26,341 nt of DNA from assembly GCA_964472565.1 (NCBI GenBank), contig CAYYNB010000078.1, forward strand, positions 1 to 26,341, written 5' to 3'. Position numbers and translations under genes: made by a program. The notes beneath the pieces were generated by a model, which saw only the letters and a list, made by a program, of their open reading frames with translations, did not search any database and had not been told where the DNA came from. This DNA comes from DATAMF01 sp964472565. Lineage in GTDB: Bacteria > Chloroflexota > Anaerolineae > Aggregatilineales > Aggregatilineaceae. Below, in pieces: positions 1-9,321 of the stretch. Positions within the stretch are counted from its first letter, which is position 1, and each line of letters opens with the position of its first letter.

Positions 1-558
1 TTTTTAGGACTTTCGATCCCGGCCTTTTTGCTGGCGCTGGTACTGCTGTACGCCGTTTTTACGAAAACCGGTTACATGACGACAGGCCTCTTTTCACCTG
101 AATTCCGTGATGCTCCCTGGTCGTTAGCAAAGTTTACCGATATGCTGCGCAATGTCTGGCTGCCTCTCCTGGTCCTCTCCGTGACCGGCTCGGCAGGCCT
201 GATCCGCATCCTGCGCGCTACACTGCTGGACGAACTGAAGAAGCAGTATGTGACCACCGCGCGCGCGAAAGGCCTTCCAGAGTGGCGCGTAATCCTGGAA
301 TACCCCATCCGCATCGCTATCAATCCCATTATCAGCACCATCGGCTGGATGCTGCCAGGAGTAGTGGGTGGTGAACTGGTGGTATCCAAAGTACTAAACA
401 TTCCCACGGTTGGGCCGATGATGCTGGACGCCACGCTGGGCCAGGATATGTACCTGGCGGGCGGGTTTGTGTTGATCTTGTGCTCGCTGACAATCATCGG
501 AACGCTGATATCCGATATTCTCCTCGCGTGGGCGGATCCGCGCATTCGCTTCGAATAA
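1..558 (+). CDS. Dpp/Opp-type ABC transporter permease, first subunit (5' end outside window)
   Basis: This is the C-terminal part of an inner-membrane permease of the peptide/opine/oligosaccharide ABC family (DppB/OppB type). The reading frame is open from base 1, so the true start lies upstream; a TTG at 28 is only an internal codon. Hydrophobic segments alternate with the cytoplasmic EAA loop, visible as KKQYVTTARAKGLPEWRV, which docks the ATPase. The protein ends with DPRIRFE, a typical end for this family. It lies 24 bases before the partner permease. Because the operon encodes three GH32 enzymes, the likely cargo is fructo-oligosaccharides rather than peptides. That substrate is inferred from context, since these permeases do not reveal their substrate by sequence. 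Confidence 0.93.
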   Translation, partial: FLGLSIPAFLLALVLLYAVFTKTGYMTTGLFSPEFRDAPWSLAKFTDMLRNVWLPLLVLSVTGSAGLIRILRATLLDELKKQYVTTARAKGLPEWRVILEYPIRIAINPIISTIGWMLPGVVGGELVVSKVLNIPTVGPMMLDATLGQDMYLAGGFVLILCSLTIIGTLISDILLAWADPRIRFE

Positions 559-582
559 ACAGAAGGGAGAACAGGAATCTAA

Positions 583-1773
583 ATGGACAAGGCATTACCC
601 AACCCAATTCCCGACCATTACGTCAACCGGCGCGCCAAAGAACTTCAGGAGCGCTATCGCGGAACCCGTGCGCGGCGCATGAAGGTGGCCGAGCAATTGC
701 TGGAGGCATCGCAGTACAGGCTGATGCTGGCGAAATTCAAAAAGCACAAACTGGCGATGATTAGTTTCTGGCTGCTGGTTGTGATGTACCTGATCGCCAT
801 CTTCGCGGATTTTGTTGCTCCCTACAGCCCAGTTACACGCTTTGGCGACCTCCTCTTTGCCACACCCACGCAGATTCGCATTCGCGACGAGCAGGGAAAC
901 TTCCACTGGCCGTTTGTTTACCACCGCGTGAGCCAGCTGGATGAGGCTACCTACACCTACAGCTTCGTAGACGATACCAGCCAGCGCTTCCCTGTAAAAC
1001 TCTTCGTCAAAGGCGAACCGTACAAGATGTGGGGTGTATTACCGGGAGATACTCACCTGTTGGGTGTCGATTCGGATACGCCGCTGCTCCTCCTTGGCAG
1101 TGATAAATTGGGACGCGATATGTTCTCGCGCATCGTGCATGCTTCACGCGTATCACTATTTATCGGTTTTGGCGGCGTCTTGATCAGCTTTTTCCTGGGT
1201 ATCCTCTTGGGCGGCATTTCAGGTTTCTTTGGCGGGATTGTGGACCTGGGGATCCAGCGCCTGATCGAATTTATCATGAGCATCCCGCAGATTCCGCTTT
1301 GGATGGCACTCTCGGCAGCGATCCCGCAGGAGTGGACAGGCATACAGAAGTTCCTGGCTATTACCCTGATCTTATCGCTGGTGGGTTGGACAGGTCTTGC
1401 GCGCGTGGTACGCGGCAAGATCATCTCGCTGCGCGAGGAAGACTACGTTACGGCGGCGAAAATTTCATCGGCTAGCAACATGGCCATTATCTTCCGCCAT
1501 CTATTACCAGGATTCACCAGCTACCTGATCGTGAACATCACCATCTCCATCCCGGGCATGATCCTGGGTGAAACGACCTTGAGCTTCCTGGGCCTTGGCA
1601 TAAACCCGCCCAATGTCAGCTGGGGGTCGCTCCTGCAGCAGGCGCAAGACGTGACCGTGATTGGCTACTATCCCTGGCTGCTCTACCCTTGCGCGGCGAT
1701 TATCCTGGCTGTGATCCTGTTCAACTTTCTTGGCGACGGCCTGCGTGATGCGGCAGACCCCTACTCACGCTAA
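583..1773 (+). CDS. Dpp/Opp-type ABC transporter permease, second subunit (DppC/OppC type)
   Basis: A 396-residue inner-membrane permease that pairs with the preceding subunit. A roughly 60-residue N-terminal cytoplasmic stretch precedes the first membrane helix (FWLLVVMYLIAIFADFVAPY). A region of about 85 residues follows before the conserved LGSDKLGRDMFSRIV segment; it is hydrophilic and presumably extracytoplasmic, and longer than in ordinary DppC proteins. The EAA loop reads EEDYVTAAKISSASNMAIIF, and the C-terminus GDGLRDAADPYSR is diagnostic of the family. A GGGAG-type ribosome binding site lies upstream of ATG 583. Its TAA stop overlaps the next ATG by one base (TAATG), so it is translationally coupled to the GH32 lipoprotein. 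That coupling is the best evidence that the importer handles fructan fragments. Confidence 0.93.
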   Translation: MDKALPNPIPDHYVNRRAKELQERYRGTRARRMKVAEQLLEASQYRLMLAKFKKHKLAMISFWLLVVMYLIAIFADFVAPYSPVTRFGDLLFATPTQIRIRDEQGNFHWPFVYHRVSQLDEATYTYSFVDDTSQRFPVKLFVKGEPYKMWGVLPGDTHLLGVDSDTPLLLLGSDKLGRDMFSRIVHASRVSLFIGFGGVLISFFLGILLGGISGFFGGIVDLGIQRLIEFIMSIPQIPLWMALSAAIPQEWTGIQKFLAITLILSLVGWTGLARVVRGKIISLREEDYVTAAKISSASNMAIIFRHLLPGFTSYLIVNITISIPGMILGETTLSFLGLGINPPNVSWGSLLQQAQDVTVIGYYPWLLYPCAAIILAVILFNFLGDGLRDAADPYSR

Positions 1774-3941
1774 TGTTGGAACGCATGAACCTTTACCGTT
1801 TTTCTGCTGCTTTGTTAATCGTTTTGATACTGCTAGGAGGTTGCAGTTCTGTGAAAAATCCATCCACTACACCAAGCCCAACTGAACCGTCCAAGGAACC
1901 GAGCCCATCTCCTTCTCCGCGCGGCACTTCCACCCCGCTGCCAACACCTACTCCGAAGGCCCCCGCGGATTACCTGGCCGAATTGGAGGCGCGTCCTGCT
2001 TATGACCCTGTGGTGGTGCCGGCTCAGTATGAACAAAAGTTTCGCCAGCAGTATCACTTCTCGCCGGTGCGCGGCTGGATTGGTGATCCGGATGGGACGA
2101 TTCGGTACAACGGCACCTATCACCTCTTCTGGTGGGGCCATGCCGAATCTGAAGACCTGGTGCATTGGAAAGAGCGCCCCTTCCCGAGCGTAAACCTGCC
2201 GGGGATTGACTCTGGTTCAGGCTCCGTAATTGTTGACGTACGCAATGACAGCGGCTTTGCCATCCCCGGGCAGAACCCGCCTATGCTGGCATTCTTTACG
2301 ATCTTCGATGCGGACGGCACCGGCCATCAGGCGCCTGGGCTAGCAGTCAGCTATGATTACACCCGCTTTGGCTACTATGACCAGAACCCGCTAATCATCC
2401 ACGAAGAAAAGGGGTTCCGCGACCCGCACGTGTTTTATCACGAAGAAACCGGCCAATACATTATGGCCATCGCCATCGCCGACCGGCGCATGATCGGTTT
2501 TTATGGCTCGAAAGATTTGAAGAACTGGGAACACTTGAGTGACTTCGGGCCAGTTGGAGCGCAGTCACAAGTGTGGGAATGCCCGGACTTGTTCCAAATG
2601 GCGATTGATGGCGACCCGAACAACCGCAAATGGGTCATGCTGGTAGGGATGGGTCCCAATACCGAGCAGTATTTCGTCGGTGATTTTGACGGTGAGAAGT
2701 TCACCCTCGATGCAGATGCGAGTGCATATCTTTTACGTGGGGATGGGCTGCACGGCACGGTCTTCGCCGATTTCGAAAACGGCTTGCCCGAGGGTTGGTC
2801 TGCCGAGGGCGACCCGCTGATGGTTGGGAACGGCGACGCCCTGGGCAGCCACGCGAGCGCCGGTTTCCTGGGCTCAGGATACCTGAGCACTTTTACGCCC
2901 GGGTCCGAGAACGGCCACCGTGGGCAGGTAACCATTACGTCGCCGAAATTCACAATTGAATTGCCCTATATCAACTTTCTGCTCGCGGGCAGCGCTCGCG
3001 GGGCGGAGGCGGGTGTGCAGTTGCTGGTGGACGGCGAGGCAGTTCGCACCGCGAACGGAGACGATACCAATATCCTGCGCTGGGTTAGCTGGGACGTCTC
3101 CCAATGGGTCGGAAAGCAGGCGCAGATCGAGATCATCGACCAGCGCACAGGGGCTATCGGCGGGCACATCAGCGTGGACCACTTTATGTTCTCGAGCTCC
3201 CCGGCCCTGGCAGGGCGCGAGCACGCCAACTGGCTGGATTTCGGTCCGGACTATTATGCCGTGCGCAGCTACAACGACTATGATGATCCCAACAGCCCAA
3301 AAATCATCATTGCCTGGCTGGGCAATTGGGAATATGCCACTACCGTCCCAACCGACTGGGGTAGGGGCAGCCAGGCACTGCCGCGAGAGATAACGCTCGT
3401 ACAGCGGGACGGCGGGCTGCGCATCGTCCAGAGGCCCATTCCTGCGCTCGAAGGTCTGCGCAAGGATCCTGTTCTGATCTCTGGTCGGGTGATCGAGGAC
3501 ACTGCGCCCCTAGTAGAATTCCAGCCGCCGCGCAACACGTATGAGCTGGACTTGACCTTCCAGATAACCGACCCCGCGGCAAAGTTTGGTGTCCGAACAG
3601 CGGTAAATGGTTCCTATGGTGTCACCGTCGGGTACGACGTTGCGTCTTCAATCGTATTTTTAGACCGCACGATCCCGGAAAACGGCGGCTTCAACGCGCG
3701 GTTTGCGAAATATAGCGCCGCCCCGCTGCAGCCGCAGGACGGCAAGATCCGCTTGCGCATCTTCGTCGACCAGTCTTCTATCGAAGTGTTTGCTAATGAC
3801 GGTGAGGTGACCTTGTCGGCGCTGATGCTGCCTGAACCGGACAGCCTGGGGATTGAGCTCTTTTCAGAGAACGGGGCTGTCCAGTTGCTTGACTTAAGTG
3901 CCTGGGAGCTCGAATCGATCTGGAGCGTTGAGGCCAAATAG
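1773..3941 (+). CDS. Lipoprotein GH32 beta-fructosidase (levanase/inulinase-like) with an inserted domain
   Basis: A 722-residue surface-anchored glycoside hydrolase family 32 enzyme, predicted to release fructose or short fructans outside the membrane. A signal peptide ends in a lipobox (LLGGC, Cys24), followed by a Pro/Ser/Thr-rich linker to about residue 65. The five-bladed propeller carries the nucleophile motif as WIGDPDG (Asp105; the usual form is WMNDPNG), the RDP motif (Asp217) and the acid/base EC motif (WECPDLF, Glu269). Between about residues 328 and 484, where the other GH32 of this operon runs straight on, sits an extra segment of about 155 residues (FENGLPEGW to VDHFMFSS). It reads like a beta-sandwich carbohydrate-binding module. 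The last blade (WLDFGPDYYA) and the C-terminal GH32 beta-sandwich follow. An alternative start is ATG 1785; both keep the signal peptide. Confidence 0.93.
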   Translation: MLERMNLYRFSAALLIVLILLGGCSSVKNPSTTPSPTEPSKEPSPSPSPRGTSTPLPTPTPKAPADYLAELEARPAYDPVVVPAQYEQKFRQQYHFSPVRGWIGDPDGTIRYNGTYHLFWWGHAESEDLVHWKERPFPSVNLPGIDSGSGSVIVDVRNDSGFAIPGQNPPMLAFFTIFDADGTGHQAPGLAVSYDYTRFGYYDQNPLIIHEEKGFRDPHVFYHEETGQYIMAIAIADRRMIGFYGSKDLKNWEHLSDFGPVGAQSQVWECPDLFQMAIDGDPNNRKWVMLVGMGPNTEQYFVGDFDGEKFTLDADASAYLLRGDGLHGTVFADFENGLPEGWSAEGDPLMVGNGDALGSHASAGFLGSGYLSTFTPGSENGHRGQVTITSPKFTIELPYINFLLAGSARGAEAGVQLLVDGEAVRTANGDDTNILRWVSWDVSQWVGKQAQIEIIDQRTGAIGGHISVDHFMFSSSPALAGREHANWLDFGPDYYAVRSYNDYDDPNSPKIIIAWLGNWEYATTVPTDWGRGSQALPREITLVQRDGGLRIVQRPIPALEGLRKDPVLISGRVIEDTAPLVEFQPPRNTYELDLTFQITDPAAKFGVRTAVNGSYGVTVGYDVASSIVFLDRTIPENGGFNARFAKYSAAPLQPQDGKIRLRIFVDQSSIEVFANDGEVTLSALMLPEPDSLGIELFSENGAVQLLDLSAWELESIWSVEAK

Positions 3942-3977
3942 ACGCTGTACGGGACAGGATTAGGAAGGATAAAAGCG

Positions 3978-4997
3978 ATGAATCGATTAGAAGTCCGTGA
4001 CCTCAAAACCTATTTCTTCCTTGACGAGGGGATCGTTAAGGCGGTTGATGGTGTGGATCTAACGGTCGGGGACCAGGATACGATCGGTATTATCGGCGAG
4101 TCAGGCTGCGGAAAGAGCGTCATGTCGCAGTCGATCATGCGTCTGGTCCAGCCCCCTGGCGAAGTTGTCAAAGGAACGGCGCTTTTGGAGCGGAAGAACG
4201 GAGAATGTATCGATATCTTTTCCCTTCCGCCCGACTCACGCGAGCTGCGTTCTATCCGCGGCAATGATATTGCCATGATCTTCCAGGAGCCAATGACGGC
4301 TTTCTCGCCGGTGCATACCGTCGGCCACCAAATTGGTGAGATGGTGGCGCTGCACACCGGGATGGACCGCCGCAAGACGCGCGAGCACGTCGTCGGGCTG
4401 CTCAACCGCGTAGGGATTTCCAATCCCAGCCAACGCTTTGATGAATTTCCCCACCAGCTTTCTGGCGGCATGCGCCAGCGCGCCATGATCGCCATGGCGC
4501 TCAGCTGTAACCCAAAGATCATCCTCGCCGACGAGCCGACCACCGCGCTAGACGTCACCATCCAGGCCCAGATTTTAGACCTGATGAAAGAACTGCAGCG
4601 CGAAGAGGATATGTCGATCATTTACATTACCCACAACATGGCCGTAATCGCCGAAACCGTCGACCGCGTTTACGTGATGTATCTCGGCCAGGTGGTTGAG
4701 AGTTCTTCCACCAGGGAGTTGTTTTCGAACCCAAAGCATCCCTACACCCAGAAGCTGCTGCGCTCGATCCCAAAGCCGGGGCAGCGCGTTGAGAAACTGG
4801 AAGTGATTAGCGGGACTGTTCCAACCCCGATTGATCTGCCAAGGCAGTGCGGGTTTGTATCGCGCTGCCCAAATATGATCCCAGGATTGTGTGACAAGGC
4901 AATGCCGGCGTTGGTGGAAAAAGAAAAAGCGCACGCAGTGCGGTGCTTCCTTTATGGTCAAGAAACGGAGCCAGAAGATGAGTGGACAAACATCTAA
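3978..4997 (+). CDS. ABC transporter ATPase, DppD/OppD type
   Basis: A 339-residue cytoplasmic ATPase that energises the importer. Walker A reads GESGCGKS, the signature LSGGMRQR and Walker B IILADEPTTALD, followed by the switch histidine in ITHNMAV. The C-terminal oligopeptide-transporter extension carries cysteines (CGFVSRCPN, LCDKAMP), as in family members that bind an iron-sulfur cluster there. A strong site (AGGAAGGA) lies upstream of ATG 3978. The gene overlaps the next ATPase by 20 bases. The paired ATPases are separated from their permeases by the GH32 lipoprotein gene, an uncommon order that ties the enzyme and importer together. Confidence 0.95.
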   Translation: MNRLEVRDLKTYFFLDEGIVKAVDGVDLTVGDQDTIGIIGESGCGKSVMSQSIMRLVQPPGEVVKGTALLERKNGECIDIFSLPPDSRELRSIRGNDIAMIFQEPMTAFSPVHTVGHQIGEMVALHTGMDRRKTREHVVGLLNRVGISNPSQRFDEFPHQLSGGMRQRAMIAMALSCNPKIILADEPTTALDVTIQAQILDLMKELQREEDMSIIYITHNMAVIAETVDRVYVMYLGQVVESSSTRELFSNPKHPYTQKLLRSIPKPGQRVEKLEVISGTVPTPIDLPRQCGFVSRCPNMIPGLCDKAMPALVEKEKAHAVRCFLYGQETEPEDEWTNI

Positions 4998-6009
4998 GCC
5001 GGTCGGAGACTCGCAGATCCTGGCGGTGCGCGGACTGAGTAAATTCTTCCCGATCACCAGAGGCTTAATGAAGCGCGTGACGGGACATGTACGCGCGGTG
5101 GATGATGTGAGCCTGTACGTCAACGAAGGCGAGACGCTATCGATCGTAGGCGAATCTGGTTCGGGAAAGACGACTTTGGGCCGCTGTATCGTGCAGGCGA
5201 TTGAGCCTACTCGCGGGCAGGTGGAACTGCGCGCCGGTGAGCAGTGGATCGATCTGACTACCCTAAAGGGTGAAGCTTTGCGCGCGGCGCGCCGGCACTT
5301 CCATATGATCTTCCAGGACCCGTACTCGTCGCTTGATCCGCGTATGACCGTTTTCGATATCGTCAAGGAGCCGCTAGTGTATAACAAGCTGGCGCGCGGC
5401 AAAGAGGTGCGCCAGATCGTCCTGGAAACGCTAAAATTGGTCGGGTTGGAGGAGCGCCACCTGCGCCGCTATCCACATGCCTTCAGCGGCGGGCAGCGCC
5501 AACGAATCGGAATCGCGCGCTCGCTGGTATGCCATCCCAAGCTGATCGTCTGTGACGAGTCTGTTTCCGCGTTGGACGTTTCGATCCAGGCACAAATCCT
5601 GAACCTCTTGAAAGAGCTGCAAAAGGATTTGAACCTTTCTTACATTTTCATCGCCCATGACCTGGCCGTGGTAGAACATATCTCCAACCGCGTCGCTGTG
5701 ATGTATGTTGGGAAGATTGTCGAGCTGGCCAAATCCGAAGAACTATTTTATAAGCCGAGGCACCCCTACACTGAAGCGCTGCTCTCAGCGGTGCCGCTCC
5801 CTGACCCGTTCCGCAAATCGGAGCGGATGATCCTGGAAGGGGAGGTGGCGAACCCCGCTCACCCGCCCAGCGGGTGCTACTTCCACCCGCGCTGCCGCTA
5901 TGCGACCGAACGTTGTAAAGTTGAAACGCCAGAGTGGCGCGAAATATCCCCTGAACACTTCGTGGCCTGCCACTTTGCCGAAGACCTGCAGCTCAAGGGG
6001 ATGATGTAG
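4978..6009 (+). CDS. ABC transporter ATPase, DppF/OppF type
   Basis: A 343-residue ATPase that forms a heterodimer with the preceding subunit. Walker A reads GESGSGKT, the signature FSGGQRQR, Walker B LIVCDESVSALDVS and the switch histidine is in IAHDLAV. The C-terminal oligopeptide-type extension contains HPRCRYATERC. The frame stays open upstream to a GTG at 4891, but ATG 4978 was chosen because GGAG lies 8 bases before it and the N-terminus MSGQTSKP leads directly into the ATPase fold. The start lies inside the end of the upstream gene, so the two ATPases are translationally coupled. A 121-base gap separates it from the next GH32 gene. Confidence 0.94.
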   Translation: MSGQTSKPVGDSQILAVRGLSKFFPITRGLMKRVTGHVRAVDDVSLYVNEGETLSIVGESGSGKTTLGRCIVQAIEPTRGQVELRAGEQWIDLTTLKGEALRAARRHFHMIFQDPYSSLDPRMTVFDIVKEPLVYNKLARGKEVRQIVLETLKLVGLEERHLRRYPHAFSGGQRQRIGIARSLVCHPKLIVCDESVSALDVSIQAQILNLLKELQKDLNLSYIFIAHDLAVVEHISNRVAVMYVGKIVELAKSEELFYKPRHPYTEALLSAVPLPDPFRKSERMILEGEVANPAHPPSGCYFHPRCRYATERCKVETPEWREISPEHFVACHFAEDLQLKGMM

Positions 6010-6130
6010 CCGACGGTCAGGAATAGTTAATATTTCGCAATCCGGAAGCTCGGAGCATCGGCAGGGCTTTCGTCCATTATCTATGCATGTTTACTGACCA
6101 AATCTGAGAAGCGAAGGGAAATTATTTCGA

Positions 6131-7597
6131 ATGGCATCCATCGACGATCACCACCGGCCGCAGTATCACTTTTCTCCGCCAGCCAACTGGATGAATGACC
6201 CGAATGGGCTGGTCTATTATCAGGGAGAGTACCATCTTTTTTACCAGTATCATCCGGGAAGTTCCGTGTGGGGGCCGATGCACTGGGGCCATGCGGTGAG
6301 CACAGATTTGGTCAACTGGCAGCATTTACCGATCGCCCTGTACCCGGACGAAAAAGGGACCATTTTTTCCGGCTGTGCTTTGATCGACTGGGAGAACACG
6401 GCCGGTTTTGGCAAAGAAGCGATGGTGGCGGTTTTTACCCACGACCGGGCTGATCACAGCCAGTGTCAGAGCCTGGCATTCAGTAACGACCGCGGACGGA
6501 CGTGGACGAAATATGCGGGCAACCCGGTCCTCCAATCGCCGGAGGGACTGCGCGACTTTCGTGACCCCAAGGTCTTCTGGTATTCGGAAAGTGGCGGCGG
6601 TCATTGGGTGATGGCGCTCGCGGCGCTGAACGCGATTCGCTTCTATATTTCGCATGATCTCATTCACTGGACGCCTTCCGGCATGTTTGGCGAAACGTAT
6701 GGCTGCCAGGCAGGCGTATGGGAGACCCCCGATTTGTTCCAACTACCTGTAGACAACGAGCCTGTATCTCGCTGGGTGTTGACCGTTGGCGTTGGTAACG
6801 GCGGCCCGGGTGGAAAATCAGGAATGCAATATTTTGTCGGCCATTTTGACGGTAAGACTTTCACCTCGGAATACGATGAGAACACCACACTGTGGATGGA
6901 CTTTGGCGCCGACTATTACGCGGCGCAGTCCTGGAGTGACGAACCGCATGGCCGCCGGCTAATGATCGGCTGGCATAGCAACTGGCAGTATGCCAGGGTG
7001 GTGCCAACAACAACATGGCGCGGTGTTTGCAGCCTACCGCGTGAACTCTCGCTGAAACGCACAGAGAGCGGGATCCGCCTCGTTCAACAGCCTACCGTAG
7101 GGATGTTCGCTCAACGCACAGAGTATATACATCTCCAGGATATTGTGCTTGCGCCTGGAGAAAACCGGATCGAAGGCATGCATGGGGATGTGTGCGAGAT
7201 TCGGGCGGAATTCAAGTTAAACCAGCGAAGTACATGTTTTGGCGTTCGCGTGCGGGTCGGGGAAAGTGAAGAAACGAGAATTGGATACGACGTCGCGCAG
7301 CAGAAACTCTTTGTCGATCGTACAAGGGCAGGCCAAAGCAGCTTTGATCCGGGATTTGCGGTCGTGCATTCAGCGCATTTGGTGCCGGAGAACGGAGCCG
7401 TGCACCTGCACATTTTCGTGGATTGTTCCTCCCTCGAGGTTTTTGGTAACAACGGCCAGGTGGTCGTTGCGGACATGATATTTCCAGATGCGCTAAGCCA
7501 GGGAATCGTGCTGTTTAGCGTGGGAGGGGAAACCGTACTCAAAAACCTCGAGTTTTACAAGATGCGGCCCGCCAGCTTCACCATGGTTGAGCGGTAG
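6131..7597 (+). CDS. Cytoplasmic GH32 beta-fructofuranosidase (sucrose/fructo-oligosaccharide hydrolase)
   Basis: A 488-residue GH32 enzyme with the classic active site. The nucleophile motif is WMNDPNG (Asp23), the transition-state stabiliser is in FRDPKVF (Asp145), and the acid/base glutamate is in WETPDLF (Glu198), where the usual Cys after Glu is Thr. There is no signal peptide, and the catalytic motif begins 20 residues from the N-terminus, so it should act in the cytoplasm on imported fructo-oligosaccharides, sucrose or sucrose phosphate. The propeller runs straight into WMDFGADYYA, then into the C-terminal beta-sandwich (IFVDCSSLEVFGNNG). The ribosome binding site is poor (AAGGG about 13 bases upstream). 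Substrate and linkage preference cannot be read from sequence. Confidence 0.93.
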   Translation: MASIDDHHRPQYHFSPPANWMNDPNGLVYYQGEYHLFYQYHPGSSVWGPMHWGHAVSTDLVNWQHLPIALYPDEKGTIFSGCALIDWENTAGFGKEAMVAVFTHDRADHSQCQSLAFSNDRGRTWTKYAGNPVLQSPEGLRDFRDPKVFWYSESGGGHWVMALAALNAIRFYISHDLIHWTPSGMFGETYGCQAGVWETPDLFQLPVDNEPVSRWVLTVGVGNGGPGGKSGMQYFVGHFDGKTFTSEYDENTTLWMDFGADYYAAQSWSDEPHGRRLMIGWHSNWQYARVVPTTTWRGVCSLPRELSLKRTESGIRLVQQPTVGMFAQRTEYIHLQDIVLAPGENRIEGMHGDVCEIRAEFKLNQRSTCFGVRVRVGESEETRIGYDVAQQKLFVDRTRAGQSSFDPGFAVVHSAHLVPENGAVHLHIFVDCSSLEVFGNNGQVVVADMIFPDALSQGIVLFSVGGETVLKNLEFYKMRPASFTMVER

Positions 7598-7681
7598 AGC
7601 TGCGTCGGCGTGGGTATACACCAGACCGCTCGCGAAGGGCAGATTCATTCTTGAGACAGCAAACGTTCATGGAGGACTAAC

Positions 7682-9109
7682 ATGCCTGTTTTTTATCGTC
7701 CCAACAATGCCTATGTCGGAGATGTCATCCCCTTTTATGACGATGGCCTGTTCAAGCCTTTTTACTTGAAAATCTGGCGCGACTACCGCGGTCCCGACCG
7801 GGTTGATGGCTGGCATATGCTAACCACGGCGGATCACCTCCGATTTGATGAGTACCCCACCTACATCCGTGGTGGCACGGGCAGCGTGCTCAAAATCGAC
7901 GGAACCTACCATATGTTCTACTGTAAGTTCGACCATTCATTGACACCGACCAAGCAGATGATCTGTCATGCCACCAGCCCAGACTTGAAGGAATGGACAG
8001 AATATCCGGAAGAGACTTTCCTGGCGGACGGAATAATTTACGAGATGTCCGACTGGCGTGATCCCTTTGTGTTCTGGAATGAGGAGACGCACTGTTATTG
8101 GATGCTGGTTGCGGCGCAGGCTTGTGGCAAAACCAACCGGAAAGGATGTATTGGACTGTGCACCTCTACGGATTTGAAAACCTGGAAATACGAAAAACCG
8201 TTTTATGCGCCAGGCGTTCACCAGAGCGCGCACGAGTGTCCTGATCTGTTTCAAATCGGGGAGTGGTATTACCTGATCTACGCGGCATATACAGACCGGT
8301 TCCAGACCTACTACCGCATGAGCAAATCGCTCAACGGCCCCTGGATCACGCCTGCTCGCGATACTTTTGATACACGCGCCTTTTACGCTGCCAAGACCGG
8401 CACGGACGGCGTCGACCGCTACATCTACGGCTGGAACCCCACGCGCGAATGCAATTCTTGGAACTTCAATCCGCAGCAGAGCAAAGGCAACGACTACAAC
8501 ACCTGGGACTGGGGCGGTAACATGATCGTCCACAAGTTGATCCAAAACCAGGACGGCACGTTGTCGGTTACTGTGCCAGAATCCGTTAATAGGGCATTTG
8601 CTGTCCCTGTTCTGATGGAGATGCAACCGCTAAATGGGGAATGGAAGTTACAGGATGGGATCGTTGAGGTCCAATCGCCGTACGCGTACGCTAGCGCACT
8701 ACTGCCAACAATCCCTACCGAGTGTAAGCTGGAGTTTGATTTTTGCTTCAGCGAATCCCCACGCGAGTTCGGCATTGCGCTTCAGGTAGATGAGAACTTT
8801 GATCTCGGCTACTATCTCTGCTTTGAGCCGAACCGGTGCCGGGTGCAGTACAAGACGGGGATCCGCATGTATGAGGATGGCGGCAAAATGTTCCCTTATG
8901 AAGTTGAAATGGAACGCCCTATCACACTTCAGCCACAGATAGACTATCACATGAAGGTCTTCGTGCAGGATACAATTCTAGAAGCGTATGTTAATGATGA
9001 AATCGCGCTCAGCACGCGGATGTTTAATTACTCTGGTCGGCGATTCGGATTGTTTGTGTCGGAAGGAATTGCTTGTTTTAAAAATCTCCGACTGTATAAA
9101 AATGGATAG
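7682..9109 (+). CDS. Divergent GH32-family glycosidase
   Basis: A 475-residue propeller glycosidase without a signal peptide, more divergent than the other two. The putative nucleophile lies in YVGDVIPFYDDG (Asp14), replacing WMNDPNG. The stabiliser is in WRDPFVF (Asp127) and the acid/base in HECPDLF (Glu185). A segment YGWNPTRECNSWNF closes the propeller, and a C-terminal beta-sandwich follows (VFVQDTILEAYVNDEIALSTR). All three carboxylates are present, so it is probably active. Its specificity could be another fructoside (for example a difructose anhydride, a levan fragment or a glycosylated fructoside); this is speculation. A strong GGAGG site precedes ATG 7682. It is the last gene of the operon, followed by a terminator hairpin at 9261. 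Confidence 0.85.
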   Translation: MPVFYRPNNAYVGDVIPFYDDGLFKPFYLKIWRDYRGPDRVDGWHMLTTADHLRFDEYPTYIRGGTGSVLKIDGTYHMFYCKFDHSLTPTKQMICHATSPDLKEWTEYPEETFLADGIIYEMSDWRDPFVFWNEETHCYWMLVAAQACGKTNRKGCIGLCTSTDLKTWKYEKPFYAPGVHQSAHECPDLFQIGEWYYLIYAAYTDRFQTYYRMSKSLNGPWITPARDTFDTRAFYAAKTGTDGVDRYIYGWNPTRECNSWNFNPQQSKGNDYNTWDWGGNMIVHKLIQNQDGTLSVTVPESVNRAFAVPVLMEMQPLNGEWKLQDGIVEVQSPYAYASALLPTIPTECKLEFDFCFSESPREFGIALQVDENFDLGYYLCFEPNRCRVQYKTGIRMYEDGGKMFPYEVEMERPITLQPQIDYHMKVFVQDTILEAYVNDEIALSTRMFNYSGRRFGLFVSEGIACFKNLRLYKNG

Positions 9110-9260
9110 ATCTTCTGATCGATCATAATGGTGCCTGAAATTTTTGTACTTGTTACTGCAGCAAAGACACCACAACGCATGCGAAAGGGCTGGCCTGGAC
9201 TGCGGACTGGAGTACAAGGAAATTTCCAACCGTAAATGCTTATTCTCGCCATTAAACATT

Positions 9261-9289
9261 GGACCGGGAGCGAAAACTACTCCCGGTCC
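9261..9289. terminator. Bidirectional hairpin between convergent operons
   Basis: A perfect 10-bp stem (GGACCGGGAG / CTCCCGGTCC) closes a 9-base loop. It lies between the end of the + strand fructan operon (9109) and the end of the - strand operon (9322). No long T-run follows on either side, so termination strength is uncertain, but position and stem make a shared terminator the simplest reading. Confidence 0.65.
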
Positions 9290-9321
9290 ATTTCCCAATA
9301 AAGGTACGAATAATTTGGTGT

